Assembly (NCBI RefSeq): GCF_006442315.1
Contig: NZ_VFVY01000017.1
Coordinates: 1-64,000, forward strand
DNA from: Mesorhizobium sp. B2-3-4
GTDB taxonomy: Bacteria > Pseudomonadota > Alphaproteobacteria > Rhizobiales > Rhizobiaceae
DNA: 64,000 nucleotides
Reading direction: 5' to 3'
This document shows positions 33,599-41,542 of this stretch, one piece after another (position 1 is the stretch's first letter; each line of letters opens with the position of its first letter). The translations under genes were made by a program, and so were the position numbers. The notes beneath the pieces are model-generated. The model saw only the letters and a list, made by a program, of their open reading frames with translations, was not told where the DNA came from and searched no databases.

Positions 33599-33613
33599 TT
33601 AGGCAATTTTTAA
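33599..33613 (+). promoter_or_regulatory. CtrA-like box upstream of sciP
   Basis: TTAG-GCAATTT-TTAA fits the CtrA consensus TTAA-N7-TTAA with one mismatch. It lies 57-71 bases before the sciP ATG. In Caulobacter sciP is activated by CtrA, so the site is plausible. Binding is inferred. Confidence 0.55.
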
Positions 33614-33669
33614 AGCTGTGGCGGTAACGTGGCGGTGATTGGGTCTTTGAGTTTTTTGTAGAGAGTACG

Positions 33670-33945
33670 ATGACCGATCTGGTTAGACCTAGAGTGAAGT
33701 ATGTTATCGGGCCCGACGGCAGCCCTCTCACGATTGCCGATCTGCCGCCGACGAACACGCGTCGCTGGGTCATCCGGCGCAAGGCCGAAGTGGTTGCGGC
33801 GGTGCGCGGCGGACTGTTGAGCCTCGAGGAGGCATGCCAGCGCTACAAGCTGACCACCGAGGAATTCCTGTCCTGGCAAGCGTCGATCGACGAATACGGC
33901 CTTGCCGGGCTGCGCACCACGCGCATCCAGCAATACCGCCACTAG
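33670..33945 (+). CDS. sciP: CtrA inhibitor SciP (DUF1153)
   Basis: This 91-residue DUF1153 protein contains the segment LPPTNTRRWVIRRKAEVVAAVRGGLLSLEEACQRY followed by LTTEEFLSWQ. That is the compact helix-turn-helix fold of SciP, which binds CtrA and dampens CtrA-driven transcription in swarmer cells. It lies about 2.3 kb from ctrA with fliJ between, and a CtrA-like box stands upstream. The identification rests on high similarity to the family as remembered. Confidence 0.9.
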   Translation: MTDLVRPRVKYVIGPDGSPLTIADLPPTNTRRWVIRRKAEVVAAVRGGLLSLEEACQRYKLTTEEFLSWQASIDEYGLAGLRTTRIQQYRH

Positions 33946-33963
33946 GCCGGTCTCATCACAATC

Positions 33964-33990
33964 AAAGGGCGCGGCATGCCGCGCCCTTTT
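33964..33990. terminator. Bidirectional terminator between sciP and the quinone oxidoreductase gene
   Basis: The stem aaagggcgcgg/ccgcgcccttt has a 4-nt loop and is flanked by A-rich and T-rich sides (tttt on the plus strand). It serves both convergent genes. Confidence 0.85.
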
Positions 33991-34018
33991 GCTTTTGGAG
34001 TGACGGCGACGCTGCCGT

Positions 34019-34945
34019 TCAGACCGTCAGCGCGACCTTGCCGATCGGCCTGGTGGCGAGGAAGGCGTGGGCGGCTCCCGCCTGGTCGAGTGGAAAGGTC
34101 CGGGCCACGTGGACGACAAGCTTTTGCGCGTCGATCAACCCTGCAAGCCCGAGCAGGCCTTCGCGATCGGGTACGACCGACATGCGCTCGACCCTGATGC
34201 CGCGCGCACTGGCGTCGGCGCGCGTGGTGTCGTTGACGTTGAGCAATGACACCAGCACGCCGCCGGGCTTCAGCACTTTCAGCGAACGATCGGCATGGTC
34301 GCCGCCCACCGGCTCCAGCACCAGGTCAATGTCGCTAACCTGGCTGGTGAAATCACCGGTGGTGTAGTCGATCACCTCATCGGCGCCGAGTTTGCGCACA
34401 AAGTCGGTCTTGCCCGGGCTGGCGGTGGCGACGACGTAGGCGCCGCGCGCCTTGGCGATCTGCACGGCCAGATGGCCAACGCCGCCGGCCGCGGCATGCA
34501 CCAGCACGCGCTGGCCGGACTTCAGTCCGCCATGGCGCACGAGACCCTGCCAGGCGGTAAGGCCGGCCAGCGGCAAGGCGCCAGCCTGGACGTGGTCCGC
34601 GGCCTTCGGCTTCAGCGCGATCTCGTCGGCCGGCACGGCAGTCAGTTCGGCATAGGCGGCCGCCTGCTTGGGAAAGCGCGGCATGCCGAACACCTCGTCT
34701 GCGACCTTGAAGCCGGTGACGCCGGCGCCCAGCGCCTCGACCGTCCCCGAAATGTCCCAGCCCAGGATGAAGGGTGGCTCGCCAAGCAGCGGATAGTAGC
34801 CGGCGCGCACCGCGCCATCGACTGGATTGATGCCGGCGGCCTTGACGCGGACCAACAGCTCGCCAGGGCCCGGCGAGGGATCGGGAAGCTCGGCGATGAC
34901 AAGGACGTCTGGCCCGCCAACGGAATTCTGGGTAACGGCACGCAT
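34019..34945 (-). CDS. NADP-dependent zinc-free alcohol dehydrogenase / quinone oxidoreductase
   Basis: The 308-residue MDR-superfamily enzyme has an N-terminal GroES-like domain with VKAAGINPVDGAVRAGYY and a Rossmann domain with VLVHAAAGGVGHLAVQIAKARGA, the AxxGVG nucleotide motif. Zinc-binding cysteines are absent, as in quinone reductases. ATG 34945 has aggaga 7 bases upstream, and the longer frame to 35020 is Arg/Ser-rich and unlikely. It diverges from a HxlR regulator gene with only 17 bases between start codons, a common arrangement in which HxlR controls the enzyme. Confidence 0.88.
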   Translation of the reverse strand: MRAVTQNSVGGPDVLVIAELPDPSPGPGELLVRVKAAGINPVDGAVRAGYYPLLGEPPFILGWDISGTVEALGAGVTGFKVADEVFGMPRFPKQAAAYAELTAVPADEIALKPKAADHVQAGALPLAGLTAWQGLVRHGGLKSGQRVLVHAAAGGVGHLAVQIAKARGAYVVATASPGKTDFVRKLGADEVIDYTTGDFTSQVSDIDLVLEPVGGDHADRSLKVLKPGGVLVSLLNVNDTTRADASARGIRVERMSVVPDREGLLGLAGLIDAQKLVVHVARTFPLDQAGAAHAFLATRPIGKVALTV

Positions 34946-34962
34946 GAAATCTCTCCTGCTGA

Positions 34963-35367
34963 ATGATGCCACTATCATTTGGAGACTCCCCCTTCGGCTA
35001 CGACGCCTTCCGGCGGACATGTCCTTCGCACACCGTTCTGGAGATGCTGGCCAGCAAGTGGGTCTATCTGGTGGTCTGCGCGCTGCGCAAAGGACGGCAG
35101 CGCAATGGCGAGCTTGCCCGCAAGCTCGAAGGCATCACGCCCAAGATGCTGACGCAGACATTGCGTGTGCTGGAGCGCGATGGCCTGGTGCGGCGAGAGG
35201 TCTATCCGGTCATTCCGCCGCGCGTCGAATACGAACTGACCGAGCTCGGCCAGAACCTGGCGGGGCTGCTTACCCAGATCAGATCATGGGCAGAGCAGCA
35301 TGCCCCCGTCATCAAGGATGCGCGGGCAAAGGCGATCGCGGGCAATGAAGGGGACTGGGCGGCCTAG
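34963..35367 (+). CDS. HxlR-family transcriptional regulator
   Basis: The 134-residue winged-helix protein contains CPSHTVLEMLASKWVYLVVCALRKG and RRNGEL-like helix EGITPKMLTQTLRVLERDGLVRREVYP, which define the HxlR/DUF24 family. A conserved Cys near residue 20 may act as a redox or quinone sensor. No ribosome-binding site is seen before ATG 34963, and its 5' region overlaps that of the divergent oxidoreductase. The mRNA may be leaderless or the true start may differ. Confidence 0.85.
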   Translation: MMPLSFGDSPFGYDAFRRTCPSHTVLEMLASKWVYLVVCALRKGRQRNGELARKLEGITPKMLTQTLRVLERDGLVRREVYPVIPPRVEYELTELGQNLAGLLTQIRSWAEQHAPVIKDARAKAIAGNEGDWAA

Positions 35368-35461
35368 GTCTTGCGTTGGCGCTTTCGCGGGCAGTCGGCC
35401 AGGCGCCGGATTCAGGCTGCCGCCGGCAGGGTGCGTGCCGGCAGAGCCGATGGCGGCCGGT

Positions 35462-35839
35462 TCAGCCGATCATGGCGCTGCGCCCGCCTGTCTCGGCGTC
35501 GCGGATCTTGGTGTCGCGCGATTCCAGCATCTCAGCCTTGGAAAGCTCCGCTTCAGCTTCGCCGAGTAATGATTCGGCGGCGCTTCGCTGCAGGGCGAGG
35601 TCGCCTTGCGAGTTTCTGAGATTGTCGCGGCGCAGGCGTGCCGCCTTGGCGAAGGTCGGATAGGCGAAATGATTGATGTCAGTGATGCCGGCTTTCTTTT
35701 CCTCGGCGGTGATCTGAAGCTCCAGTTCGACGGCCATGCGTTCGAACTCGGCGATCATCATGTCGAGCTGCAGCAGCTGCCGCCGCTTCTCATTCACCTG
35801 AAACTGTTTCAGCCGAACGAGGTTTTCACGTGACTTCAT
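35462..35839 (-). CDS. fliJ: Flagellar export chaperone FliJ
   Basis: The 125-residue protein is almost wholly alpha-helical with a coiled-coil pattern (MKSRENLVRLKQFQVNEKRRQLLQLDMMIAEFERMAVELELQI). It matches FliJ of Rhizobiales, a soluble export component that cycles chaperones and links FliI to FlhA. The start is taken at ATG 35839 rather than 35887, since MKSRENLVRLKQF is the usual beginning. A GANTC site directly precedes the start, and ctrA lies divergently about 450 bases away. Confidence 0.82.
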   Translation of the reverse strand: MKSRENLVRLKQFQVNEKRRQLLQLDMMIAEFERMAVELELQITAEEKKAGITDINHFAYPTFAKAARLRRDNLRNSQGDLALQRSAAESLLGEAEAELSKAEMLESRDTKIRDAETGGRSAMIG

Positions 35840-36290
35840 GATTCGGTACTCCCGGAAACGCACACCCGCACATATCGTCCAAACCACTTGAAAAGGCCCA
35901 AGCGCTGCCCGTGTCCACCGGCTTTCCGCCTACTATGGGAAACAAAACCCTAAAGTTTTTTGCCGACGGTAACCATTCGTTTACGGGCATTGTTAATCAT
36001 ACGGGTCAGGGCTTAAGGCCGGGTAAAAATTCCGGCCGCCGAAGCGAAGCCGCATCGATGAGTCCCTGGAGTCGCTTAGTCCAGGTTGTTAATGTGTCGC
36101 ATTAGGAATTTGGGTTTGTGATTCATTATTAGATTCAAGAGGGTGTAGAAAGAGGTTAAAAAATCTGATACCGTATTCGACGGGAAATTAGGTTTTGTTA
36201 ACCATTTGATGGCAGCCTCTGCACAAGGCAACCACTGCTCCGGGGCAGGACGGGTCGTGAAGTGACCCGGCAGCAGAAAAGGGGAATGAA
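35840..36290 (+). promoter_or_regulatory. ctrA regulatory region with GANTC cluster and CtrA half-sites
   Basis: This 451-base region is markedly AT-richer than its neighbours. Four GANTC sites (CcrM methylation, GcrA control) occur at 36060, 36069, 36120 and 36132, and a fifth lies at 35840. The CtrA half-site TTAACCAT is exact at 36198-36205, with near matches at 35969 and 35993. A ribosome-binding site (aaaggggaat) precedes ATG 36291. In known alphaproteobacteria ctrA has two promoters controlled by methylation state and by CtrA itself, which this layout fits. Confidence 0.75.
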
Positions 36291-36986
36291 ATGCGTGTTC
36301 TGCTGATAGAAGATGACAGTGCAACCGCACAGAGCATCGAGTTGATGCTGAAATCGGAAAGTTTCAATGTCTATACGACGGACCTCGGCGAAGAGGGTGT
36401 CGATCTAGGCAAGCTCTACGACTACGACATCATCCTTCTCGACCTCAACCTGCCCGACATGTCCGGCTACGAGGTCTTGAGAACGCTTCGCCTCTCCAAG
36501 GTAAAGACGCCCATCCTCATCCTCTCCGGTATGGCCGGCATCGAGGACAAGGTCCGCGGCCTCGGTTTCGGCGCCGACGACTATATGACCAAGCCGTTCC
36601 ACAAGGACGAGCTGGTCGCGCGCATCCATGCCATCGTGCGCCGTTCCAAGGGCCATGCCCAGTCGGTCATCACCACCGGCGACCTGGTGGTCAATCTCGA
36701 TGCCAAAACCGTCGAAGTCGGCGGCCAGCGCGTGCATCTGACCGGCAAGGAATACCAGATGCTGGAGTTGCTCTCGCTGCGCAAGGGCACCACGCTCACC
36801 AAGGAAATGTTCCTCAACCACCTTTATGGCGGCATGGACGAGCCGGAACTGAAGATCATCGACGTCTTCATCTGCAAGCTGCGCAAGAAGCTCGACGCCG
36901 CGTCCGGCGGCCAGAACTACATCGAGACCGTGTGGGGCCGCGGCTATGTGCTGCGCGAACCGGAAGACATCCGCGTCAGCGCCTGA
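36291..36986 (+). CDS. ctrA: Cell-cycle master response regulator CtrA
   Basis: The 231-residue protein is a receiver domain with phospho-acceptor D51 (DIILLDLNLPDMSGYEVLR) plus an OmpR-type winged helix. It includes the diagnostic ELLSLRKGTTLTKEMFLNHLYGGMDEPELKIIDVFICKLRKKL stretch, which is nearly invariant in CtrA. It controls division, motility and replication initiation. It is phosphorylated through ChpT, encoded 0.8 kb away, and repressed by SciP. The end RVSA resembles the hydrophobic degron needed for ClpXP turnover. Confidence 0.97.
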   Translation: MRVLLIEDDSATAQSIELMLKSESFNVYTTDLGEEGVDLGKLYDYDIILLDLNLPDMSGYEVLRTLRLSKVKTPILILSGMAGIEDKVRGLGFGADDYMTKPFHKDELVARIHAIVRRSKGHAQSVITTGDLVVNLDAKTVEVGGQRVHLTGKEYQMLELLSLRKGTTLTKEMFLNHLYGGMDEPELKIIDVFICKLRKKLDAASGGQNYIETVWGRGYVLREPEDIRVSA

Positions 36987-37015
36987 GCGGCGAACACCGT
37001 CCGGATCTTTTCGAC

Positions 37016-37041
37016 AAAAACCCGGCTACGGCCGGGTTTTT
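37016..37041. terminator. Bidirectional terminator after ctrA
   Basis: A perfect 11-bp stem (37016-37026 with 37031-37041) with a TACG loop has A5 on the left arm and T5 on the right arm. It serves ctrA and the convergent response-regulator gene. Confidence 0.92.
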
Positions 37042-37083
37042 GCGTTTGACTGGCGACTTGTCGGCTTTACGCAGTTGCGAGCA

Positions 37084-37115
37084 GAACCGTCACGCACTTT
37101 TCCTGGAATTGCTGG
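37084..37115. repeat. Rhizobial repeat overlapping the end of the response-regulator gene
   Basis: The sequence cacttttcctggaatt with its left neighbour aaccg-tcac is also found at 47741-47766. The stop codon and last codons of the response regulator (ASNSRKSA) are made from this repeat, suggesting insertion at the 3' end of the gene. Confidence 0.55.
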
Positions 37116-37494
37116 CCAGCGCCGAATCGGGCGCGATCTTCAAGGCGCGAAAGCGTTCGAGCAGCTGCGGACGATTGAACGGCTTCAACAGGTAGCCCTG
37201 GGCGCCGGCGCGCTTGGCCCGCATGATCGACGCGATGTCGAGTTCGACCAGCGAGATCAGGATCTGCGGCCGGATCGGACTTTCCATGGCGCGCACGCGA
37301 CGGATGATTTCGATCGCCTGCACGTCCGGCAGGGCGCCGTCGACGACGATGATGTCGGGCATGTCGGCAGCGCACATCTCCAATGCGTCAAGCCCGCTGG
37401 CTGCCTCGATGACCACCATGTCGGAACCGCCCAGGATGCGTTTTGCAACCTTCCGGATGACACTCGAATCGTCGACGAACATGCAGCGTTTCAT
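37090..37494 (-). CDS. Single-domain response regulator (CheY/CpdR-like)
   Basis: The 134-residue protein is a receiver domain only: DD at 8-9, phospho-acceptor D52 (DIIVVDGALPD), Lys104 in YLLKPFNRP. It has no output domain. It lies downstream of chpT in the same direction, 246 bases on, and next to ctrA. A part in the CckA-ChpT relay is therefore possible, but this is not the canonical CpdR sequence. The frame is open to 37539, but MKRCMFVDDS is the natural receiver start. Confidence 0.82.
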   Translation of the reverse strand: MKRCMFVDDSSVIRKVAKRILGGSDMVVIEAASGLDALEMCAADMPDIIVVDGALPDVQAIEIIRRVRAMESPIRPQILISLVELDIASIMRAKRAGAQGYLLKPFNRPQLLERFRALKIAPDSALASNSRKSA

Positions 37495-37740
37495 ATCCGG
37501 GTCCTCTTTGCCCTTGGGCAATCCGGTCGTGCGGGGCATCTGCGGCGCAGCCTAGACCGATCTGGTAAAGAAGCCGAAAAGCGGTTAGGTAAAATTTTTG
37601 CAAAGATGCCGTTCGGCGGGCTTTTCCTTCGCAATGCTTCGGCGTTGCCGCGATGGCAAAGTCCATCGAACCCCGGTCGGGGCTTCAATGAAATATTTCA
37701 GATCGAAATACTGTGTTCGGCCGCGTTGCCGGCGGTGACT

Positions 37741-38370
37741 TCAAGCCGCCGAAAGGACGATTTCTTCAGCCGTCGCGTGGATCGAAATCGTCATGTTGGC
37801 CTCTCGGGCCAAAAGCAGCGTGTAATAGGGCTGCACCGAATGCGCGTCGATCGGCTCTTCCGGCTTGTGGCCTGAATGCAGTTCGAGGAACTTCGGTGGC
37901 ACGCGCAGCATCGGCCCGCTTGCTGAAAGCGAAAAGCGTGGCTCGGTTTCGAGATTCTCGAGCGTCACGACCAGCTTGCCGCCGCGCGGAATGGCGGCAT
38001 TGGCGACCAGGAGAAGGTTGAGCAGCAGCTTGACCTTGTTCTTCGGCAGCAATGCACGGGGTCCGTTCCAGACCAATTCCGGCTTTTCGTTCTTGAGGAA
38101 GGCGATGGCGACGGCCTCGGCATCTCCGGTATCGATCATCATGCCCGCCGAGCCGGCGGCGCCGAAGGCAATCCGGGCGAACTGCAACCGGGCCGAAGCG
38201 TTCTTCGCGCTCTGGCGGATCAGCCGCATGGCGTCTTCGTCCGCGCCACCTTCGTCAAGCAGTTCAAGACCGTTGTTGATCGCACCGACCGGCGAGATGA
38301 TGTCGTGGCAGACGCGGCTGCACAAAAGCGCCGCCAGATCGGGAGCGGAGAGGGTGAACAGATCGGCCAT
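37741..38370 (-). CDS. chpT: Histidine phosphotransferase ChpT
   Basis: The 209-residue protein has the DHp-like helix with His22 (SRVCHDIISPVGAINNGLELLDEG), followed by a degenerate ATPase-like domain (KNKVKLLLNLLLVANAAIPRGGKLVV). This is the ChpT architecture: a dimer that passes phosphate from CckA to CtrA and CpdR. The start at ATG 38370 (MADLFTLSAPDLAALLCSR) agrees with the family. It stands close to ctrA and sciP, a compact cell-cycle neighbourhood. Confidence 0.93.
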   Translation of the reverse strand: MADLFTLSAPDLAALLCSRVCHDIISPVGAINNGLELLDEGGADEDAMRLIRQSAKNASARLQFARIAFGAAGSAGMMIDTGDAEAVAIAFLKNEKPELVWNGPRALLPKNKVKLLLNLLLVANAAIPRGGKLVVTLENLETEPRFSLSASGPMLRVPPKFLELHSGHKPEEPIDAHSVQPYYTLLLAREANMTISIHATAEEIVLSAA

Positions 38371-38711
38371 CGGTGAAAATCCCTGCAAATTCCACTAGTC
38401 GTGACCGGGCGACCTGGTATCGCGCCCGCCCACACGAATCACGTTCCAACCCGATGCTTTCTGAATACACAGCACTCGTACGTACAGCAACAAACCCAAA
38501 ATTGTCGTCGGGGAAAATGGCGTGTTCGCGCAGGCTGCCGGCCTTGCGCGATCCCCAAACAGCCTTCGAACCGCCATCTTCATGTGGGAGTTTAATGGTT
38601 GAAAAAGAATTACGGCATAGTTTGCCCCTAACAGTCATCCTTAACGGCCGCCTAAAGAGCCGTACGGGTGCGAGGCGTCGGCGAAAGTGCTTCATGACGG
38701 AGATTGGAAGC
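38371..38711. other. Intergenic region between chpT and eipA
   Basis: These 341 bases separate divergent chpT and eipA. They hold a GANTC site at 38436, a CtrA-like box at 38641-38655 and an AT-rich stretch around 38590-38640 suited to a promoter. No gene was recognised. Confidence 0.6.
38641..38655 (+). promoter_or_regulatory. CtrA-like box upstream of eipA
   Basis: TTAA-CGGCCGC-CTAA has the TTAA-N7-TTAA spacing with one mismatch, 57-71 bases before the eipA start. A further half-site-like atggttga lies at 38593. From established work eipA of Brucella is under direct CtrA control, which makes the box credible. Confidence 0.55.
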
Positions 38712-39293
38712 ATGTTTTCCCGATTCTATGACCGGAGTTTTCTCCGTGTCCTCTCAATGGCGATAACGCTCATGGGCGCTCTCGTCTTCTCGACATCGGC
38801 CCTGCGGGCCCAGGAGTACACCGCTCAGGAGATTATCGATTCCGGCCACAAGTTCTTCGGCGCGACGTCGGGCGGGCTGGCCACTGTCGTTGAGAAGATT
38901 TTCGCCTCATACGGTCTGCCCAACGGCTATCTGCTCGGCGAGGAGGGATCCGGCGCGCTGATCGGCGGCCTGACCTATGGCGAAGGCACGCTCTACACCA
39001 AGAATGCCGGCGATCACAAAGTGTTCTGGCAAGGCCCGTCGCTGGGCTGGGACTTCGGCGGCGAGGGGTCGCGCGTGATGATGCTGGTCTACAATCTCGA
39101 CGACGTGGGCAACCTCTACAATCGTTACGGCGGCGTCGCCGGTTCGGCCTATGTGGTGGCCGGCGTCGGCTTCAACGTGCTGAAGAACAACAATGTGCTC
39201 TTGGTGCCGATCCGTACCGGCGTCGGTGCCCGGCTCGGCGTCAATCTCGGCTACCTGAAGCTGACCGAGCGGGCGACGTGGAATCCGTTCTGA
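38712..39293 (+). CDS. eipA: EipA-family envelope integrity protein (DUF1134)
   Basis: The 193-residue protein has a signal peptide (about 1-33, cleavage near LRAQ) and the DUF1134 body, including EIIDSGHKFFGATSGGLATVVEKIF and GKVFWQGPSLGWDFGGEGSR-like segments. In Brucella, EipA is a periplasmic beta-barrel-like protein needed for envelope stress resistance. An in-frame ATG at 38694 is an alternative start. 38712 was chosen for its ggag spacing and the signal-peptide shape. Confidence 0.88.
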   Translation: MFSRFYDRSFLRVLSMAITLMGALVFSTSALRAQEYTAQEIIDSGHKFFGATSGGLATVVEKIFASYGLPNGYLLGEEGSGALIGGLTYGEGTLYTKNAGDHKVFWQGPSLGWDFGGEGSRVMMLVYNLDDVGNLYNRYGGVAGSAYVVAGVGFNVLKNNNVLLVPIRTGVGARLGVNLGYLKLTERATWNPF

Positions 39294-39357
39294 TCCATCC
39301 GACATGATCATATCACGGATTTTTTGAGCGGATTCCTGAACCCACGACCCGAATGAG

Positions 39358-39379
39358 CCGCGGCAAGCTCTTGCCGCGG
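39358..39379. terminator. Hairpin after eipA
   Basis: A perfect 9-10 bp stem ccgcggcaa/ttgccgcgg has a GCTC loop, but no T-run follows on either strand. It may be a weak terminator or an RNA stability hairpin. Confidence 0.45.
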
Positions 39380-39425
39380 TGCCGGATTTCCGCCATGCCA
39401 AGATGGCACGGTCCAGCCTTCCAAG

Positions 39426-40601
39426 TTGTCGTCGATAACGGGTAGTCCTTTGGTTCAGTCGGTCCTGTTCTTTGCCCTCGGCTTTCTCTGCGCCGGCTTT
39501 CTGGCGCTGATGGTGGCTCCGGCCGTCTGGCGGCGTGCCGTCGCTCTGACCCGCCGGCGCATCGAAGCCTCCATCCCGCTGACGCAAGCTGAGATCCAGG
39601 CCGACAAGGACCGCATCCGGGCAGAATACGCCATGTCGACGCGTCGCCTAGAGATCAACGTCAAAACACTGCGCGAGAAGGCTGCCGAACAGCTCGTCGA
39701 GATCAATCGCGGGCGCGAGGCGCTGAAGGGGCTGGCGGTCGAGCGCACGGACAAGAACCATGCGCTCGCCGAACTCGGCGCCAAGAGCGAAGCGCTGCGC
39801 CAGCGCGAAGAGGAACTGCACCAGCTTTCGGAACAGCTCAAGCAAACCGAACGCAAGCTGGAGAAGCGGGCGCTCGAGCTCGAAAAGCTGGAGCACATGT
39901 ATGACGACGCCAGCTTCGCTTCCAGCAGCCGCCAGATCGAACTCGTGGCCCGCGAATCCGAATTGCAGAAGCTCGCCAGCGACATCTCGCTGCTGCGCGG
40001 CCAGCGCAAGGAAGCGGACCGGCGCCAACAGGAGATCGCGACCGAAAGCAAGGCGGCGCGCGATGCGCTGAAAGCCGAGAAGAAAAGAGCCGCCGAACTC
40101 GACAAGAAGGTCGAGCGGCTGCTCGCAACGCTCGCCGATCGCGAGGATAAGCTCGATCGCCGTGAGAAGGAGCTGGCGCGAATGCGTGAGAAAGCGAAAG
40201 CCGAAGACGGCGCACCGGCCTTGCGGCTGGTCGGCAAGCCGGGTGAAGCGGGCCGGCACGACGAGGCCGGCAGGCGCGACGATCTGGACAGGGCGATCGC
40301 CAAGCTCGACGGCGATCGCGAGCGGTTGGAGGCAAGGCTGACGGCGCTGGCGCGCGAGAACAAGCGGCTGAAGGCCGATCTCGGTGCGATGGCTTCGCCG
40401 GGCTCGACGAATGGCGGCGCCGCGCTGCGTGAACAGATGAACGAACTGGCGGCGGAGGTCGTCCATCTGACGGCCAAGCTCGAGGGACCCGATTCACCGA
40501 TCGCCAAGGCATTGGCGGCACCGCAGGACAACCGCGCGGCCAGCAATGACCGCAGCCTCGCCGACCGTGTGCGAGCCTTGCAGAAGGCGGAAGCCAACTG
40601 A
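39426..40601 (+). CDS. Membrane-anchored coiled-coil protein of unknown function
   Basis: One N-terminal transmembrane helix (about residues 10-33) is followed by a very long coiled coil from about 55 to 280, rich in Glu, Lys, Arg, Leu and Ala with heptad spacing. A less ordered, charged C-terminus with another short coil at about 290-330 follows. No enzymatic motif is seen. Similar proteins occur next to eipA in other Rhizobiales as far as I recall. TTG 39426 is the first start; TTG 39450 is an alternative. A structural role in the envelope or division is only a guess. Confidence 0.75.
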   Translation: MSSITGSPLVQSVLFFALGFLCAGFLALMVAPAVWRRAVALTRRRIEASIPLTQAEIQADKDRIRAEYAMSTRRLEINVKTLREKAAEQLVEINRGREALKGLAVERTDKNHALAELGAKSEALRQREEELHQLSEQLKQTERKLEKRALELEKLEHMYDDASFASSSRQIELVARESELQKLASDISLLRGQRKEADRRQQEIATESKAARDALKAEKKRAAELDKKVERLLATLADREDKLDRREKELARMREKAKAEDGAPALRLVGKPGEAGRHDEAGRRDDLDRAIAKLDGDRERLEARLTALARENKRLKADLGAMASPGSTNGGAALREQMNELAAEVVHLTAKLEGPDSPIAKALAAPQDNRAASNDRSLADRVRALQKAEAN

Positions 40602-40646
40602 CGGAGGCCGCCCGCGCCTGATCGGCGTCACGGCATCGCACCAGCG

Positions 40647-41441
40647 TCAGCGCGAGAAATGATGCAGGGCGACGGCCGAGGCGGCGGCGACGTTCAAACT
40701 GTCGAAGCCTTTCGACATGGTGATCCGCACGGTTTGCAGGCGGACAAGCAGGCTCTGGGGCAGGCCTTCGCCCTCGGTGCCGAGATAGAGGGCGAGCCGC
40801 CCGCCGCGTCGTGCATCGCGTATGTCGATCAGGCCGCGCGGCGACAGCGCGAACTGGTCATAGGCTCGCCGGTCGAGGTCCGCGGTGAAGCCCGCTGTGT
40901 CGGTGAAGGCCGCGAAAGGAATTTTCAGCGCCGCGCCGACCGACACCCGGATCGCCTTGCGATACAGGGGATCGCAGCATGTCGCGTCCATGAACACCGC
41001 GTCCGCGCCGAAAGCGGCGGCGTTGCGGAAGATCGAGCCCATATTGTCGTGGTTGGCTATGCCGACTAGCACGACGACCAGGGCTTGGGCGGGCAAGGCA
41101 TCCAGCAAAGTCCCGGCCGATTGCGGCGCCTCCTTGCGGCCGATGGCCAGGATGCCACGATGCATGTGAAAACCGGCGATCGCGTCCATCACCTTTGTGC
41201 TGACGACATAGACCGGCAGGCCCGCGGGCGCCTTGTGCAATATGTCCTTCAGACCGCCGAGCCGGTTTTCCAGGACCAGAACGGATTCGGCGCCGAAGCG
41301 GCTCGACGACAAAAGCAGGTCGAGCACCACCTTGCCTTCGGCGACGAAGCGGCCCTGCCGGCCCGCCAGATCGCGCTCTCGGATATCGAGATAGGCGGCC
41401 ACACGTGGATCGTGTGGATCGTCGATGCGAATTGGGTCCAT
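40647..41441 (-). CDS. TrmH/SpoU-family RNA 2'-O-methyltransferase
   Basis: The SPOUT motifs are all visible in 264 residues: motif 1 NHDNMGSIFRNAAAFGADAV, motif 2 LYLGTEGEGLP and motif 3 ITMSKGFDSLNVAAASAVALH, which forms the trefoil knot that binds S-adenosylmethionine. An N-terminal substrate-binding domain precedes them. The substrate (tRNA or rRNA) cannot be fixed from sequence. It is convergent with the coiled-coil gene, 45 bases apart. Confidence 0.9.
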   Translation of the reverse strand: MDPIRIDDPHDPRVAAYLDIRERDLAGRQGRFVAEGKVVLDLLLSSSRFGAESVLVLENRLGGLKDILHKAPAGLPVYVVSTKVMDAIAGFHMHRGILAIGRKEAPQSAGTLLDALPAQALVVVLVGIANHDNMGSIFRNAAAFGADAVFMDATCCDPLYRKAIRVSVGAALKIPFAAFTDTAGFTADLDRRAYDQFALSPRGLIDIRDARRGGRLALYLGTEGEGLPQSLLVRLQTVRITMSKGFDSLNVAAASAVALHHFSR

Positions 41442-41542
41442 ATCCCGCTCAAAAATCGAAAGCGTAGTCCGTGCGCCGGAAAGGACACGCGGGCCACGCT
41501 TCGGAAATCGTCAGCGAGGTAAACGGCCGCGGCAGCGTCCGG

